64,000 bases of DNA from Serratia plymuthica (GTDB lineage Bacteria > Pseudomonadota > Gammaproteobacteria > Enterobacterales > Enterobacteriaceae): the NCBI RefSeq assembly GCF_018336935.1, contig NZ_CP068771.1, forward strand, positions 2,976,001 through 3,040,000, read 5' to 3'. Both the position numbers and the translations under genes were made by a program. The notes under the pieces were generated by a model that was not told the DNA's origin, did not search any database, and was given only the letters and a program-made list of their open reading frames with translations. This document shows, in pieces, positions 54,224 through 63,682 of this stretch; position 1 is the first letter of the stretch, and each line of letters starts with the position of its first letter.

Positions 54224-54600
54224 GACTGTCCCCTTAATAAACTGCAGGAGATAAAATCATGTGCTTTTTAGCACACGCGAAATCGCGCCAATAATATATT
54301 AGCGAACGAACGCGGCGGTGCCTGGAGGGAAAAGGCTGTGGTTGAAAATCACCATAATAACGTCCAAATCAATTCGCCTGATGCCATTGGTCTCAGGTAC
54401 AACAATAAGATTCGGGTTTGCACAGCTCGGAATAACAAGAGAGGGGTGCTGCCCGCCGTTTTCGGCAAGCAACAAATCAGAAGAGGATTGGTCAGCTTGC
54501 CTTATTTATATCGCTACAACTAAAACTGTCCAATTGTGTTTCCTCACTGAAATTTTGGCTGAGTATAGTGACGCAGGATAATGATGTAAAGGCGAATTTA
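54224..54600 (-). promoter_or_regulatory. Long mgtC leader with hairpins and mini-ORFs
   Basis: About 350-380 bp lie between the PhoP box and mgtC, as in Salmonella, where the leader carries two regulatory ORFs. A candidate ORF at 54299-54355 (-) encodes MVIFNHSLFPPGTAAFVR with a Pro-Pro pair. Near the mgtC start, TGTGC/GCACA (54260-54275) followed by ATGATTTTAT on the minus strand could be a terminator. A frame at 54318-54581 (+) is not supported as a gene. Confidence 0.5.
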
Positions 54601-54601
54601 T

Positions 54602-54618
54602 TAAACAGAAATTAAACT
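54602..54618 (-). promoter_or_regulatory. PhoP box upstream of mgtC
   Basis: On the minus strand AGTTTA-ATTTC-TGTTTA is a direct hexamer repeat with the exact 5-bp spacer of the PhoP consensus. It is 379 bp upstream of mgtC. PhoP control of mgtC is well established in Salmonella. Confidence 0.7.
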
Positions 54619-54737
54619 GCATAATGTCATTTATTTGACGTACAACTCAATCTGCCGCATTGGCTTTGGGTGATACGCTTATTATCTATAGACTGGCGCC
54701 TCAACAGGACATTAATCCCCAAAGGACAGCCAATCCG

Positions 54738-56921
54738 ATGAACATGCTTCGCCTTTCCATCAGTTTCGCTCTGTTTGCCGCTTTCCCCGCCGGCGCCCTG
54801 TTGCTGCAACAGGGAACGGCCCGTTTTGACATCGACCCGGCCACGCTGCAAATCACCGCAGGCAAAACCATCGTCAATCAGGCGCAGGCCGGGCAAACCG
54901 TGGCAAAACTGCAAAGCGCGCCGACGCAGGCCCGTTGGCAATGGCCGGACAGCGCCATGCAGGTGTCCGCCAGACTCGAGGACGGCGATCTGCGTCTTAG
55001 CTTCAGCAGCAGCCGGGCGCAGACGTTGAACTGGTTCACCCTGCCGCAGCAGGCGGGCACCCTGTTGCTGCCAATAGGTGAAGGCAGCCGTATCCCGCTG
55101 GATAACGCCATCTGGCAGCGGTATCTGGTTAAGGAAATGACGCCGCTGGATACCAACTGGGATCTGAAACTGCCGCTGTGGAGCCAGGAACAACAAGGCA
55201 AGGTGTATAGCTGGCTGCTGCTTACGCCGTTCAGCAATCAGGTCAGTTTTGCCGGCGCAAAGGGCGCATTCAGCATGCGCAGTAGCCACCAGTTCAACCG
55301 TTTTAATCAGCAACAGGCTTTCGACGTGTTGCTGCATGTGGGTGAAACGCCATTGTCCGGCGCGCGCCGTTATCGCCAGTATTTGCAACAAAGCGGCCAG
55401 TTCAGCAGCCTGCGCGATAAAATCCGCACGGCCCCGGAGGGCGAAAAGCTGATTGGTGCCACGCATATCTATCTGTGGGGCGACAAACTGCTGGCACCCG
55501 CCGACGTGAAAAACTGGCCGGGCCTGCTGTCCTGGCTCAACTCCCCGCCTGGCGAGGCGCTGCGGCGGAAAATGGATGCCGAAAGCCGGAAAGCGCTGCG
55601 CCAACCGGCGGGAAAAACGCCGGAGGGCTGGCAACAACTGACGCTGATCGACGCCCTGAACCAGGCGCTGGTCGCGCTGACGCCGCTCAACGCTACGCCG
55701 GATGACCCAGACTTCCTGGAAGCGCAACATCGTCAGGCCGCCGGCTTGCGTGAGCTGGCGCAACGGCAGCTTGGCGCCTATCTGGCACCGGCAGATAGCT
55801 GGGGCCAGGGATTGGCTAAGCCGTTGATCGAGGCGCTGCATCAGGCCGGGCTGCCGCGCCTGTGGTTGGGCACCGATAACTGGACCGCCGAGTTCCTGCA
55901 TCCGCAGGCGGTGGAGAGCGCCAGGAAGTTGGGCTATCTCATCGCCAGTTACGACTCTTACGACACGGCGATTCCCCGCGGAGTCAACGACAGCTGGCTG
56001 ACGGCCCAGTTGCCGACTGCGCTGCGTGAAGACTGCGCCATCGTACGCGCCGACGGCACTAAAAAACCCGGTTTCGGCAAGCAGGGCTACTACCTGAATC
56101 CCGGTTGCGTGCTGCCCTATTCCCAACAGCGCATGCGCAGCCTGGTACAATTGGCCGGGCTGAACAGCCTGTTCCTTGACGTTGACGGCACCGGAATGGT
56201 GTCTGACGACTATCAGCTCCACCACCCTACCGGCGCTGCGCAAATGGCACAGGCGCGCAACGCACGGCTGGCCTGGTTCAGCGACACGCTAAAACTGCCG
56301 CTCGGCTCCGAGGATGGCAATGCGGTGACCGCCCGCCACATCATGTTTGCTCACGGTATGGAAACCTGGGGCTTCGGCTGGGGTGACAAGCAGATGAATC
56401 AGGATAAATCCTCGCCCTACTATCTGGGTGCCTGGTGGCCGAATGCCCAGCCGGCCTTTTTCTTCAGCCCGGCCAAGGTCAAAGAACCCTACCGAACGGT
56501 GGAGTTTGATCCGCGTTATCGCCTGCCGCTGTACCAGGCGGTGTTTCACGATGCCGTTATCAGCAGCCACCACTGGAATTACGACAACCTGAAATTCAGC
56601 GATGTCAAAACCGCGCGCAGCCTGCTCAGCCAGTTGTACAACACTGCGCCCATGTTCCATCTCAGTCGCGCTACCCTGCAGGCACGGCTGCCGGAGATCA
56701 AGCGCGCCGATGCGGCGTTCCGCCCGCTGCATCAGGCGCTGTGGGATAAAGCGCTGACGGACTTCCGCTGGCTGGATGCGACGGGCTGGGTACAGCAAAC
56801 CACCTTCAGCGACGGTTCAACCTTGACCGCCAACTTTGGCAACCGGCCGTTCGAGGGCATCGCCGCCCAGAGTCTGCAAGCCAAACTGGCGGACGGTCGC
56901 ACCCTGAACATCGCGCAATAG
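54738..56921 (+). CDS. Putative exported glycoside hydrolase
   Basis: The start at 54738 (MNMLRLSISFALFAAFPAGA) gives 727 residues with a signal peptide. The first 220 or so residues are a beta-sandwich-like region, and the middle (AEGEKLIGATHIYLWGD-like, LPRLWLGTDNWTAEF, LNSLFLDVDGTGMVSDDYQLH) looks like a TIM-barrel hydrolase with Asp/Glu on strand ends. The pattern resembles large glycosidases of the GH101/DUF5696 type, but I cannot name the family with certainty. It is divergent from mgtC and followed 65 bp later by a CoA-transferase gene. Confidence 0.6.
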   Translation: MNMLRLSISFALFAAFPAGALLLQQGTARFDIDPATLQITAGKTIVNQAQAGQTVAKLQSAPTQARWQWPDSAMQVSARLEDGDLRLSFSSSRAQTLNWFTLPQQAGTLLLPIGEGSRIPLDNAIWQRYLVKEMTPLDTNWDLKLPLWSQEQQGKVYSWLLLTPFSNQVSFAGAKGAFSMRSSHQFNRFNQQQAFDVLLHVGETPLSGARRYRQYLQQSGQFSSLRDKIRTAPEGEKLIGATHIYLWGDKLLAPADVKNWPGLLSWLNSPPGEALRRKMDAESRKALRQPAGKTPEGWQQLTLIDALNQALVALTPLNATPDDPDFLEAQHRQAAGLRELAQRQLGAYLAPADSWGQGLAKPLIEALHQAGLPRLWLGTDNWTAEFLHPQAVESARKLGYLIASYDSYDTAIPRGVNDSWLTAQLPTALREDCAIVRADGTKKPGFGKQGYYLNPGCVLPYSQQRMRSLVQLAGLNSLFLDVDGTGMVSDDYQLHHPTGAAQMAQARNARLAWFSDTLKLPLGSEDGNAVTARHIMFAHGMETWGFGWGDKQMNQDKSSPYYLGAWWPNAQPAFFFSPAKVKEPYRTVEFDPRYRLPLYQAVFHDAVISSHHWNYDNLKFSDVKTARSLLSQLYNTAPMFHLSRATLQARLPEIKRADAAFRPLHQALWDKALTDFRWLDATGWVQQTTFSDGSTLTANFGNRPFEGIAAQSLQAKLADGRTLNIAQ

Positions 56922-56986
56922 CAACTCCGGTCGGGGTGAACTACGCTAGGCTCAGTCCCCCCACTCGGCAACGATGGAGTTTACTG

Positions 56987-58372
56987 ATGACTACCCTAAC
57001 CCAAAAGCTACTCGACGAGATCTGGCAAAGCCTGGGCCACAGCGCCACGCCAGTGGGCCCATTGACGATCAGCGGTGAAGGCGAACTGGCCAGCGCGTTC
57101 CCGGTGACCGAACTGGCTACGGCTTGCTGGGGGGCTGCCGGCCTGGCCTGCGCCGGGCTATTACAACAAAGCAAAGGCGATATGCCGCAGGTATTTGTCG
57201 ATCGTCGGCTGGCTTCGTTGTGGTTCGGCTGGACCTTGCGGCCGCTGGGGTGGCAACTGCCCGCCGCCTGGGATGCGCTGGCGGGTGATTATGCCACGCG
57301 CGACGGCTGGATCCGCCTGCATACCAATGCGCCGCATCACCGTAAAGCGGTGGAACAGGTGCTGGGGCCGCATCAGGATAAAGGCACACTGGCGCAAAAG
57401 GTGCTGGAGTGGCAAAAAAGCGAATTGGAACAGGCGGTGATTGAGGCCGGCGGCTGCGCGGCGGAAATGCGCCCGGTCGAGGCGTGGCGGCAGCATATTC
57501 AAGGCAAAAGCGTCGCGCTGGAGCCGTTAATCCACCGCAAGCTGCAACCGGAAGCCCCACCGCCCGACTGGGTGCTGCCGGCCGCCAGACCGCTGCACGG
57601 CGTGCGAGTGCTGGATCTGACGCGGATTATCGCCGGGCCGATCGCCACCCGCTTTCTGGCCGGATTGGGCGCGGACGTATTGCGCATCGATCCCTACGGT
57701 TGGGACGAGCCAGGCGTCGAGCATGAAGTGATCCTCGGTAAACGTTGTGCACGCCTGAACCTGCATAACGCTCACGATCGCCACACCTTTGAGCATCTGC
57801 TGAAAAGTGCCGATGTCATCGTTCATGGTTACCGCGCAGGCGCGCTGGAAAAATTGGGCTATGGCGCGGAACAACGGCGCGCGCTGTCGCCGGGGTTGAT
57901 CGACGTCTGTCTGAACGCTTACGGCTGGAGCGGCCCGTGGCGCGGGCGGCGCGGCTTCGATAGTCTGGTGCAGATGAGCTGCGGGTTGGCATCCTCGGGC
58001 ATGACGTGGAAAAACGCCGCCACGCCGGTGCCATTGCCGGTACAGGCGCTGGATCATGCTACCGGTTACCTGATGGCGACGGCGGTGCTGCATGGCATGC
58101 GCGAGCGGTTGGCGCGCGGCACAGGTTACAGTGCGCGGCTTTCGCTGGCCCGCACCGCACAGCTGCTGTTCGATAATCCTTATCCGCAGGATCACAGGTC
58201 AAAGCCGCTGGCGCCGATAACCGCGGCTGATGAAAACCCGGAAACCGAGTTGACCCACTGGGGTGCAGCGCTGCGCCTTGGCGCCCCGTTGCATTTGAAG
58301 GGTACGGCGCTGCTCTGGGCTCTGCCCGCTACCGCTCTGGGCACTTCCCAGCCGGAATGGCTACGCCGCTGA
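56987..58372 (+). CDS. CaiB/BaiF-type (family III) CoA-transferase
   Basis: Family III CoA-transferases move CoA between acyl groups. The start at 56987 (MTTLTQKLLDEIW) follows GGAG and gives 461 residues. The C-terminal domain holds the signature GVRVLDLTRIIAGPIATRFL, LGADVLRIDPYG, and YGWSGPWRGRRGFDSLVQMSCG. The N-terminal 190 residues form an extra, partly duplicated domain, as in fused two-lobe members. The downstream LysR gene is convergent, 1 bp away. Substrate unknown. Confidence 0.85.
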   Translation: MTTLTQKLLDEIWQSLGHSATPVGPLTISGEGELASAFPVTELATACWGAAGLACAGLLQQSKGDMPQVFVDRRLASLWFGWTLRPLGWQLPAAWDALAGDYATRDGWIRLHTNAPHHRKAVEQVLGPHQDKGTLAQKVLEWQKSELEQAVIEAGGCAAEMRPVEAWRQHIQGKSVALEPLIHRKLQPEAPPPDWVLPAARPLHGVRVLDLTRIIAGPIATRFLAGLGADVLRIDPYGWDEPGVEHEVILGKRCARLNLHNAHDRHTFEHLLKSADVIVHGYRAGALEKLGYGAEQRRALSPGLIDVCLNAYGWSGPWRGRRGFDSLVQMSCGLASSGMTWKNAATPVPLPVQALDHATGYLMATAVLHGMRERLARGTGYSARLSLARTAQLLFDNPYPQDHRSKPLAPITAADENPETELTHWGAALRLGAPLHLKGTALLWALPATALGTSQPEWLRR

Positions 58373-58373
58373 T

Positions 58374-59246
58374 TCAGGCCAGTTGGCGCTGCAACCAGTG
58401 CAGTAACTCTTCGACCGCCGGCGTCAAACCGGCGGTCTGCGGCCAAACCAGATAAAAATCGCTCTTATCCAGATGCTTTGCCTCAGCCAACGCGACCAAA
58501 CGTCCCTCCGCCAGGGCATCGCTCACCAGCAGCCTTTTCACCAGCGCAATGCCGAACCCCTGCTCTGCGGCGCGGATCAGCAAACCGGCGTCATTAAACA
58601 GAGCCAGTTGCTGCCCGCATTCCTCCCGCTGATGCGCTGCAAACCAGCTGCGCCACGGCGTAACATCATGCTCCAGCAGCGGCATGCGCGGTGAACCCTT
58701 GTCGAATGCCGCCTGCCACTGCTGCGCCAACTCTGGAATGGCAACCGGCACCACCTCCCCGGAAGCGATACGCTGCGCCTGCAAGTTCGGCCATTGGCCC
58801 TCGCCAATACGAATGGCCACATCAAATCCCTTGCGCGACAGATCCTGCACCGCCAGAGAAGCGTCGATATCCAGCGCAATGCCGGCGCAGGCATCGCGGA
58901 AAGCGGGCAGACGCGGCATTAACCAATAGTGAGCGAAAGAGGGCAGCACGCTGATGCGCAGCGTGTGGCTTTGCGCAATACGCCTGACACGGCCAATTCC
59001 CTGTTGCAGTGCCTGCAGCGCCGGCTCCGCCACCGCCAGCAGTTCGCGGCCGGCGGCGTTCAGACGCAACCCGCGCCCGCAACGTTCAAACAACGCGCAG
59101 CCGATCGCCTGTTCGAGCTGCTGGATCTGTTGGCTGACCGCGCCGTGGGTAAGATGCACCTGCTGCGCGGTGGCGCGCAAATTCTCCAGTTTGGCGGCAA
59201 TCACAAACGTCGGCAGGGTATGCAAGGGAACACGCTCATTGAACAT
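58374..59246 (-). CDS. LysR-family regulator (GcvA-like)
   Basis: The 290-residue regulator has a helix-turn-helix (FVIAAKLENLRATAQQVHLT, HGAVSQQIQQLEQ) of the GcvA/AmpR subgroup and a short effector domain. It is divergent from the PLP decarboxylase gene, 101 bp away, and convergent with the CoA-transferase gene. Control of the decarboxylase is the most likely role. Confidence 0.88.
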   Translation of the reverse strand: MFNERVPLHTLPTFVIAAKLENLRATAQQVHLTHGAVSQQIQQLEQAIGCALFERCGRGLRLNAAGRELLAVAEPALQALQQGIGRVRRIAQSHTLRISVLPSFAHYWLMPRLPAFRDACAGIALDIDASLAVQDLSRKGFDVAIRIGEGQWPNLQAQRIASGEVVPVAIPELAQQWQAAFDKGSPRMPLLEHDVTPWRSWFAAHQREECGQQLALFNDAGLLIRAAEQGFGIALVKRLLVSDALAEGRLVALAEAKHLDKSDFYLVWPQTAGLTPAVEELLHWLQRQLA

Positions 59247-59347
59247 TGGTTAGTCCAGCTATCCAAAAGGGTCATTTTTCATCGATTTTCGCACTAAAGC
59301 AAATGGTCTAAGGTGTCACCCTTATCCTCTTCTCTCCGGAGCCACAG

Positions 59348-60763
59348 ATGCACCCTCGCTTACAGCAGGATCTTGACCAATTTCCACAGATACTCGACCG
59401 GACCCGCCAGTTGGCTGACGGATTTCTCGCCGGGTTGAAGCAGCGCCCGGTTTACCCTCCTCTTGAGGCCCAGCAGCTGCAGTTGGGCGACGACCAACTG
59501 GCGGACAGTGGCAACGGCGCTTTGGCGGCGCTGGAGGATTTCTGGTTACGCTATGCCGAGGGTCTATCAGGCAGCGCCGGGCCGCGTTATTTTGGCTTCG
59601 TCACCGGCGGCGCCACTCCGGCCGCGCTGGCGGGGGATTGGCTGGTTAGTGCCACAGACCAAAACAGCCTGCTGAGCCACGACACCGTTGCCGCGGCGAT
59701 TGAGCTGGCGACTATTGAGCAATTGAAGTCGTTGCTGGGTTTACCGAAAGCGTTTAGCGGCAGCTTTGTCAGCGGGGCGACCATGGCCAACTTTGTCGGC
59801 ATCGCTATTGGCCGCCAGTGGCTGGGGCAACAACGTGGGATCGATGTCGCCGAACAGGGATTGGCGGCATTAGGCCCCATTCAGGTGCTGTCGGCGAATG
59901 CCCATTCCAGCAGCGTGAAGGCACTCAGCATGCTCGGGATCGGCCGCGATGCGCTGAAAATCATCGACAGCCTGCCGGATTCCGAAGCCATAGACACCGC
60001 AGCGCTGGAGCGGCACCTGGCCGCCAGCAATGGCATGCCTGTCATCGTGCTGGCCAGCGCCGGCACGGTCAACACCGTAACCTTCGACGATTTGCCGCGC
60101 CTGCTGGCGCTGCGCGAACGCTACCCGTTCTGGTTGCACGTTGATGCCGCTTTTGGCGGTGTCGCCGCCTGTTCACCGCACTATTCCCCGCTGTTGACCG
60201 GCTGGGAGCAAGCAGATTCGATCACCGTTGACGCGCATAAATGGTTGAATGTGCCCTACGACAGCGCCATTCAATTCACCCGTCATCTGGAACTGCAGAT
60301 GCAGGTTTTCCAAAACCATTCGGTCTATATGGAAGCGCCGACGTTGCGCCCGGACGACTACCTGCACCTGACGCCGGAAAATTCACGGCGTTTCCGCGCC
60401 CTGCCATTATGGATGGCGCTTAAAGCCTATGGCCGCAGCGGCATGCAGGACATGGTTGAGCGTAATATCCGGTTGGCGCGCCAACTGGGCGCAGAGTTGG
60501 ATGCCAGCGAGGGTTTTCATCTGCTGGCACCGGTCAATCTGAACGTGGTGTGCTTCGCTCTCAGTAACGTTAAAGAGGATGCCGAAACCGCACGGGATCG
60601 CTTTATCGCCCGGCTCGATCGGCATGGCGTAGTGCGTTGTACCCCCACACGTTTTAACGGGCAACCCGGGATCCGCGCCGCATTGGTCAATTGGATGACG
60701 GAAGAAGAAGATATCCGCCTGGCGCTGGAATCATTGCGGCACTGCCTGCCTGAAGCGCTGTAA
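59348..60763 (+). CDS. PLP-dependent group II amino-acid decarboxylase
   Basis: The 471-residue enzyme belongs to the DDC/GAD/TyrDC fold. The PLP-lysine is K298 in TVDAHKWLNVPYDSA. Other signs are SGPRYFGFVTGGATPAALAGDW, the HVDAAFGG motif with the PLP-pairing Asp, and SANAHSSSVKAL. Members decarboxylate aromatic or acidic amino acids or diaminobutyrate; the specificity is not clear from sequence. TCTCCGGAG precedes the ATG. A short GC hairpin follows near 60778-60796. Confidence 0.85.
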   Translation: MHPRLQQDLDQFPQILDRTRQLADGFLAGLKQRPVYPPLEAQQLQLGDDQLADSGNGALAALEDFWLRYAEGLSGSAGPRYFGFVTGGATPAALAGDWLVSATDQNSLLSHDTVAAAIELATIEQLKSLLGLPKAFSGSFVSGATMANFVGIAIGRQWLGQQRGIDVAEQGLAALGPIQVLSANAHSSSVKALSMLGIGRDALKIIDSLPDSEAIDTAALERHLAASNGMPVIVLASAGTVNTVTFDDLPRLLALRERYPFWLHVDAAFGGVAACSPHYSPLLTGWEQADSITVDAHKWLNVPYDSAIQFTRHLELQMQVFQNHSVYMEAPTLRPDDYLHLTPENSRRFRALPLWMALKAYGRSGMQDMVERNIRLARQLGAELDASEGFHLLAPVNLNVVCFALSNVKEDAETARDRFIARLDRHGVVRCTPTRFNGQPGIRAALVNWMTEEEDIRLALESLRHCLPEAL

Positions 60764-61516
60764 TCACAGAGTTTAAGGGCGCCCTTGCGGCGTCCATTTA
60801 ATGATTGATTGCGCCAGCCGCAGGCCAGGCACCCTGCAGAATTGCCTTCCCCCAGCAATGCCATACTCACCATAACGAACGAAAATAGTTCAGAGAAACC
60901 AATTAATCACACTCTGACATTTCTCACATTTTGTGAAATAGCACATATAGCCACATCAACTCTTTGTTATATCGTCAGTTTCCTTAACAAAGAACCGGTT
61001 CCATGTTAACTCGATGTGATTGTTGGATATCATAACTGATAAAAAAAGAAAGCATTCTCATTATTAAAAACGAAAACTTAAAAAATAACACAATGATATA
61101 TAACGATAATTCTTAAAAAACCGAGATTTGCCAGCATTCAACGCGCTGAAGAATTAAGCTAAAAAATGTTAAAAAAACAACACATGAATTTTTTTTAAGA
61201 ATTTTCCTAACAATTTAAAATTTCATTTCGTGACATGATGCATAGATTCAATCATAACGATGCCTGTAGGTACGCGGCTCAAGCATAGGTCAGCGTTATT
61301 GCCTGCCAGATTGGTGGTTAGCAGATTGTTCTGACTTAAGCTAAACTTATAGATTCACATGATTAATTAGTTTAGAAAGAAAATATCGTTGAGTGCCATC
61401 GTATTTATTGATAGAACACTCGCTATATGTAAATTTTTGTTCTTTTTTTTTGCCTTCAGGCTTCAGGCTTTTTCTCTTTGTTACCGCGGTAAAACGGATT
61501 TAAGTGGGGGTGCGAT
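60764..61516. promoter_or_regulatory. AT-rich rcsA control region
   Basis: About 750 bp without a supported gene. Beyond the terminator hairpin it is strongly AT-rich with A-tracts, consistent with H-NS silencing of rcsA known from E. coli. It carries an RcsAB box at 61196-61209. Confidence 0.6.
61196..61209 (+). promoter_or_regulatory. RcsAB box upstream of rcsA
   Basis: TAAGAATTTTCCTA differs at one position from the TaAGaatatTCctA consensus. It lies about 310 bp upstream of rcsA and fits RcsA-RcsB autoactivation. Confidence 0.75.
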
Positions 61517-62146
61517 ATGCCAACGATCATTATGGATTCATGCAGCTATACAAGATTGGGTTTAACAGACTACCTGACAGCACACGGAGTAAAAAAACGC
61601 CAAATTAGTGCCATCAACGACATCGACGATCTGCATGAAAAATGCAGCAAGTTGAAACCTAGCCTGGTGTTTATTAACGAAGATTGCTTTATACACGAAG
61701 CCAATGCGACGGAACGTATAAAACGGGTGATTTCACTGCACCCGGACACCTTATTCTTCATCTTTATGGCCATCACCAACGTACATTTTGACGATTATTT
61801 ATATGTTCGTAAAAATGTCATCATCTCGTCAAAATCCATCAAGCCAGAGACTATGAATCAGCTACTTAGTCACTATCTTGAGAAGAAAGCCACTCGCGCC
61901 GAAAAGACCTCATTTGACCAAACGCCGGTTACGCTAAGTCAAACAGAATCGAACATGTTGCGCATGTGGATGTCGGGTCAGGGAACCATCCAGATATCCG
62001 ACCAGATGCAAATTAAGGCCAAGACAGTCTCTTCCCACAAGGGAAATATCAAAAGAAAAATTAAAACGCACAACAAGCAAATTATTTATCATGTTGTCCG
62101 TTTAACCGACACCTTAACCAGTGGGATATTTGTCAATAGCCGCTAG
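61517..62146 (+). CDS. rcsA: Capsule synthesis co-activator RcsA
   Basis: RcsA heterodimerises with RcsB to activate capsule (colanic-acid-like) genes and repress flhDC, and is a Lon substrate. The 209 residues match recalled RcsA closely: [35 protein letters not shown], and the C-terminal LuxR-type helix-turn-helix with [15 protein letters not shown] and [30 protein letters not shown] precedes the ATG. As RcsAB represses flhDC elsewhere, this links both ends of the window functionally. Confidence 0.96.
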   Translation: MPTIIMDSCSYTRLGLTDYLTAHGVKKRQISAINDIDDLHEKCSKLKPSLVFINEDCFIHEANATERIKRVISLHPDTLFFIFMAITNVHFDDYLYVRKNVIISSKSIKPETMNQLLSHYLEKKATRAEKTSFDQTPVTLSQTESNMLRMWMSGQGTIQISDQMQIKAKTVSSHKGNIKRKIKTHNKQIIYHVVRLTDTLTSGIFVNSR

Positions 62147-62383
62147 GTAAAGAACTTAACCGTACATTCTGCTCAGATTTGGTTTGAAATGTCTTATCAC
62201 CCAGTATCCTGGATATAAAACATTTAAATGACCTCAATACCTGCTCGCGACGACATCCTCGGCCGCGGCGGGTATTCCCGTAGCAAAAGATAGAAAATTC
62301 CTACCCCTAAGGAATAATAACTTTGCGAAAATCTTTCGAATTAACTTAATGCGTTGGAAAGATATTGGCTATTTATCGATAGC

Positions 62384-62578
62384 CTACCTGGCCTGTCGCA
62401 ACTCAACGAAGGTGCCGTCACGGCTGTCAATCTCGTTGAAGAACCAGACGCCGGCAGGATAGTCGTCCAGAGCGACCAGGTACATGATCCCTTCATTAAA
62501 TTCTTCTACCGCCAATATCACCCCTTCACGTTTCAGTTCACCGTCAGTTTTTACCGTTACCAGATCGTTAACTTTCAT
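62384..62578 (-). CDS. dsrB: DsrB protein
   Basis: A 64-residue conserved protein of unknown function found beside rcsA in enterobacteria. It begins [20 protein letters not shown] and continues to [10 protein letters not shown], close to recalled E. coli DsrB. ATG 62578 is preceded by GGGGAAAAAT. The E. coli sRNA gene dsrA, which lies between rcsA and dsrB there, is not recognisable in the 237 bp here. Confidence 0.92.
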   Translation of the reverse strand: MKVNDLVTVKTDGELKREGVILAVEEFNEGIMYLVALDDYPAGVWFFNEIDSRDGTFVELRQAR

Positions 62579-62831
62579 ATTTTTCCCCATCATTTATCAT
62601 TGATGTCAGTGTATTACAAAATGAGGCGTGAAAAACACCGTGCAGTAGCGGAGTCAATCTGCAACATGCCCGTTTCAGCGTTTTCCTAAAGCGTAGCAGG
62701 CTAACGCACCGCCATATTTTCACTTTCTTAACGTTTTGGCCGCAGAATCTTAAGAGCACAAAGGATAGTCTGTTGACAGGCGCTTCCCCCCAGAGAAGTG
62801 TCTGCAAATGAAGAAGTAACAAGGAACTTTT

Positions 62832-62857
62832 GCCCGCAGACTTGCGGGCTTTTTTTC
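62832..62857 (+). terminator. Orphan rho-independent terminator (possible sRNA end)
   Basis: GCCCGCA (62832-62838) and TGCGGGC (62843-62849) followed by T7. There is no plus-strand gene between rcsA and this point except the rcsA transcript itself, nearly 700 bp away. Confidence 0.75.
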
Positions 62858-62886
62858 GTCTTAGGCAAATTACAGGCACAAAAAAA

Positions 62887-62905
62887 CCCGCCTTGGCGGG
62901 TTTTT
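62887..62905 (-). terminator. Terminator of the cold-shock gene
   Basis: CCCGCC-TT-GGCGGG flanked by A6 and T5, so it works in both directions. It lies 20 bp after the cold-shock stop codon. Confidence 0.85.
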
Positions 62906-62924
62906 ATTAATCAGCAGAGGCCGA

Positions 62925-63137
62925 TTAGATAGCGGTAACGTTAGCCGCTGACGGACCTTTAGCACCGTTCTCGATAGAGAACTGTACGTTCTGGCCTTCA
63001 GCCAGGGTCTTGAAGCCTTGATCCTGGATAGCAGAGAAGTGTACGAACACGTCTTTGCTGCCGTCTGCTGGAGTGATGAAACCAAAACCTTTAGACTCGT
63101 TGAACCACTTCACTTGACCTTTGATCATGTTAGACAT
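62925..63137 (-). CDS. Cold-shock domain RNA chaperone (CspA/CspC/CspE family)
   Basis: A 70-residue OB-fold protein that melts RNA structure and affects transcription antitermination. ATG 63137 ([19 protein letters not shown]) is preceded by GAAGGAAT. RNP1 (KGFGFI) and RNP2 (VFVHF) are intact, and [16 protein letters not shown] resembles CspC/CspE. Which paralogue it is cannot be fixed from one sequence. The upstream 545 bp without a gene could include a long cold-shock 5' leader. Confidence 0.94.
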   Translation of the reverse strand: MSNMIKGQVKWFNESKGFGFITPADGSKDVFVHFSAIQDQGFKTLAEGQNVQFSIENGAKGPSAANVTAI

Positions 63138-63682
63138 GTCTAATTCCTTCAATATTAAATGTAAGCCACCATGGGCATATGATATAGCCGGTCATCAGTT
63201 ACTTATGGAGGCACTAGAAAGGAAATTCGTCAGAGAAGAGCTATCTAGGATAACGCTTTAAATTTGAACTACTTTACTCAAAATGTCGTGCATAAATAGG
63301 TCTGTACCACAGGCCGAGAAGCATTAACTCATGACAGCGCTTTAATAGCAACTCTTTTTGTTGGCCCCTTGATGGAAACGGGGTCAAACGCGCAGAATTT
63401 GACCCCGGCAGTTTAATTTTTCAGCGTTATTGGCCGTATTTACCCGATAACAGGAGCCTGAAACAGCTTCGAATTTCTAAAATTTCGCCGCGACCAAGTA
63501 GCCACCTCGTTGAGATTGAACACAATTTCACCTTTTACCTTATCAATGCCATGGCCCGATGCCTGATAAAGAGACATTTTTTACAAACCCGCTCTGAAAG
63601 AAGACATCAACCCCATAAATGATAGTCATTCTCGTTTCTCTGTTTTATAGTCGCGACGCGTAATTATGAAGGGAGATGGACC
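63138..63682. other. Intergenic region with one inverted repeat
   Basis: No gene is supported. It should hold the leftward cold-shock promoter and leader, and the promoter of the rightward exported-protein gene (ribosome site GGGAGATGG, about 63671-63679). GGGGTCAAA (63380-63388) pairs with TTTGACCCC (63398-63406). Confidence 0.5.

Larger units (their letters stand above)
62579..62924. other. Region between dsrB and the cold-shock gene with orphan terminator
   Basis: Holds the dsrB promoter and, on the plus strand, a perfect terminator at 62832-62857 with no gene upstream on that strand. A small RNA transcribed from about 62700-62857 would explain it, but no clear promoter is visible. Confidence 0.4.

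Noticed and set aside
54318..54581. 87-codon frame on the plus strand in the mgtC leader
   Set aside because: Antisense to the leader of mgtC, no family, and the region is explained by PhoP and leader control.
54627..56243. 538-codon open frame on the minus strand
   Set aside because: Antisense shadow of the exported glycoside hydrolase gene; no recognisable domain.
63380..63406. GGGGTCAAA/TTTGACCCC as an insertion-sequence end
   Set aside because: A single 9-bp inverted repeat with a 9-bp loop, no transposase or target duplication; a mobile origin cannot be supported.
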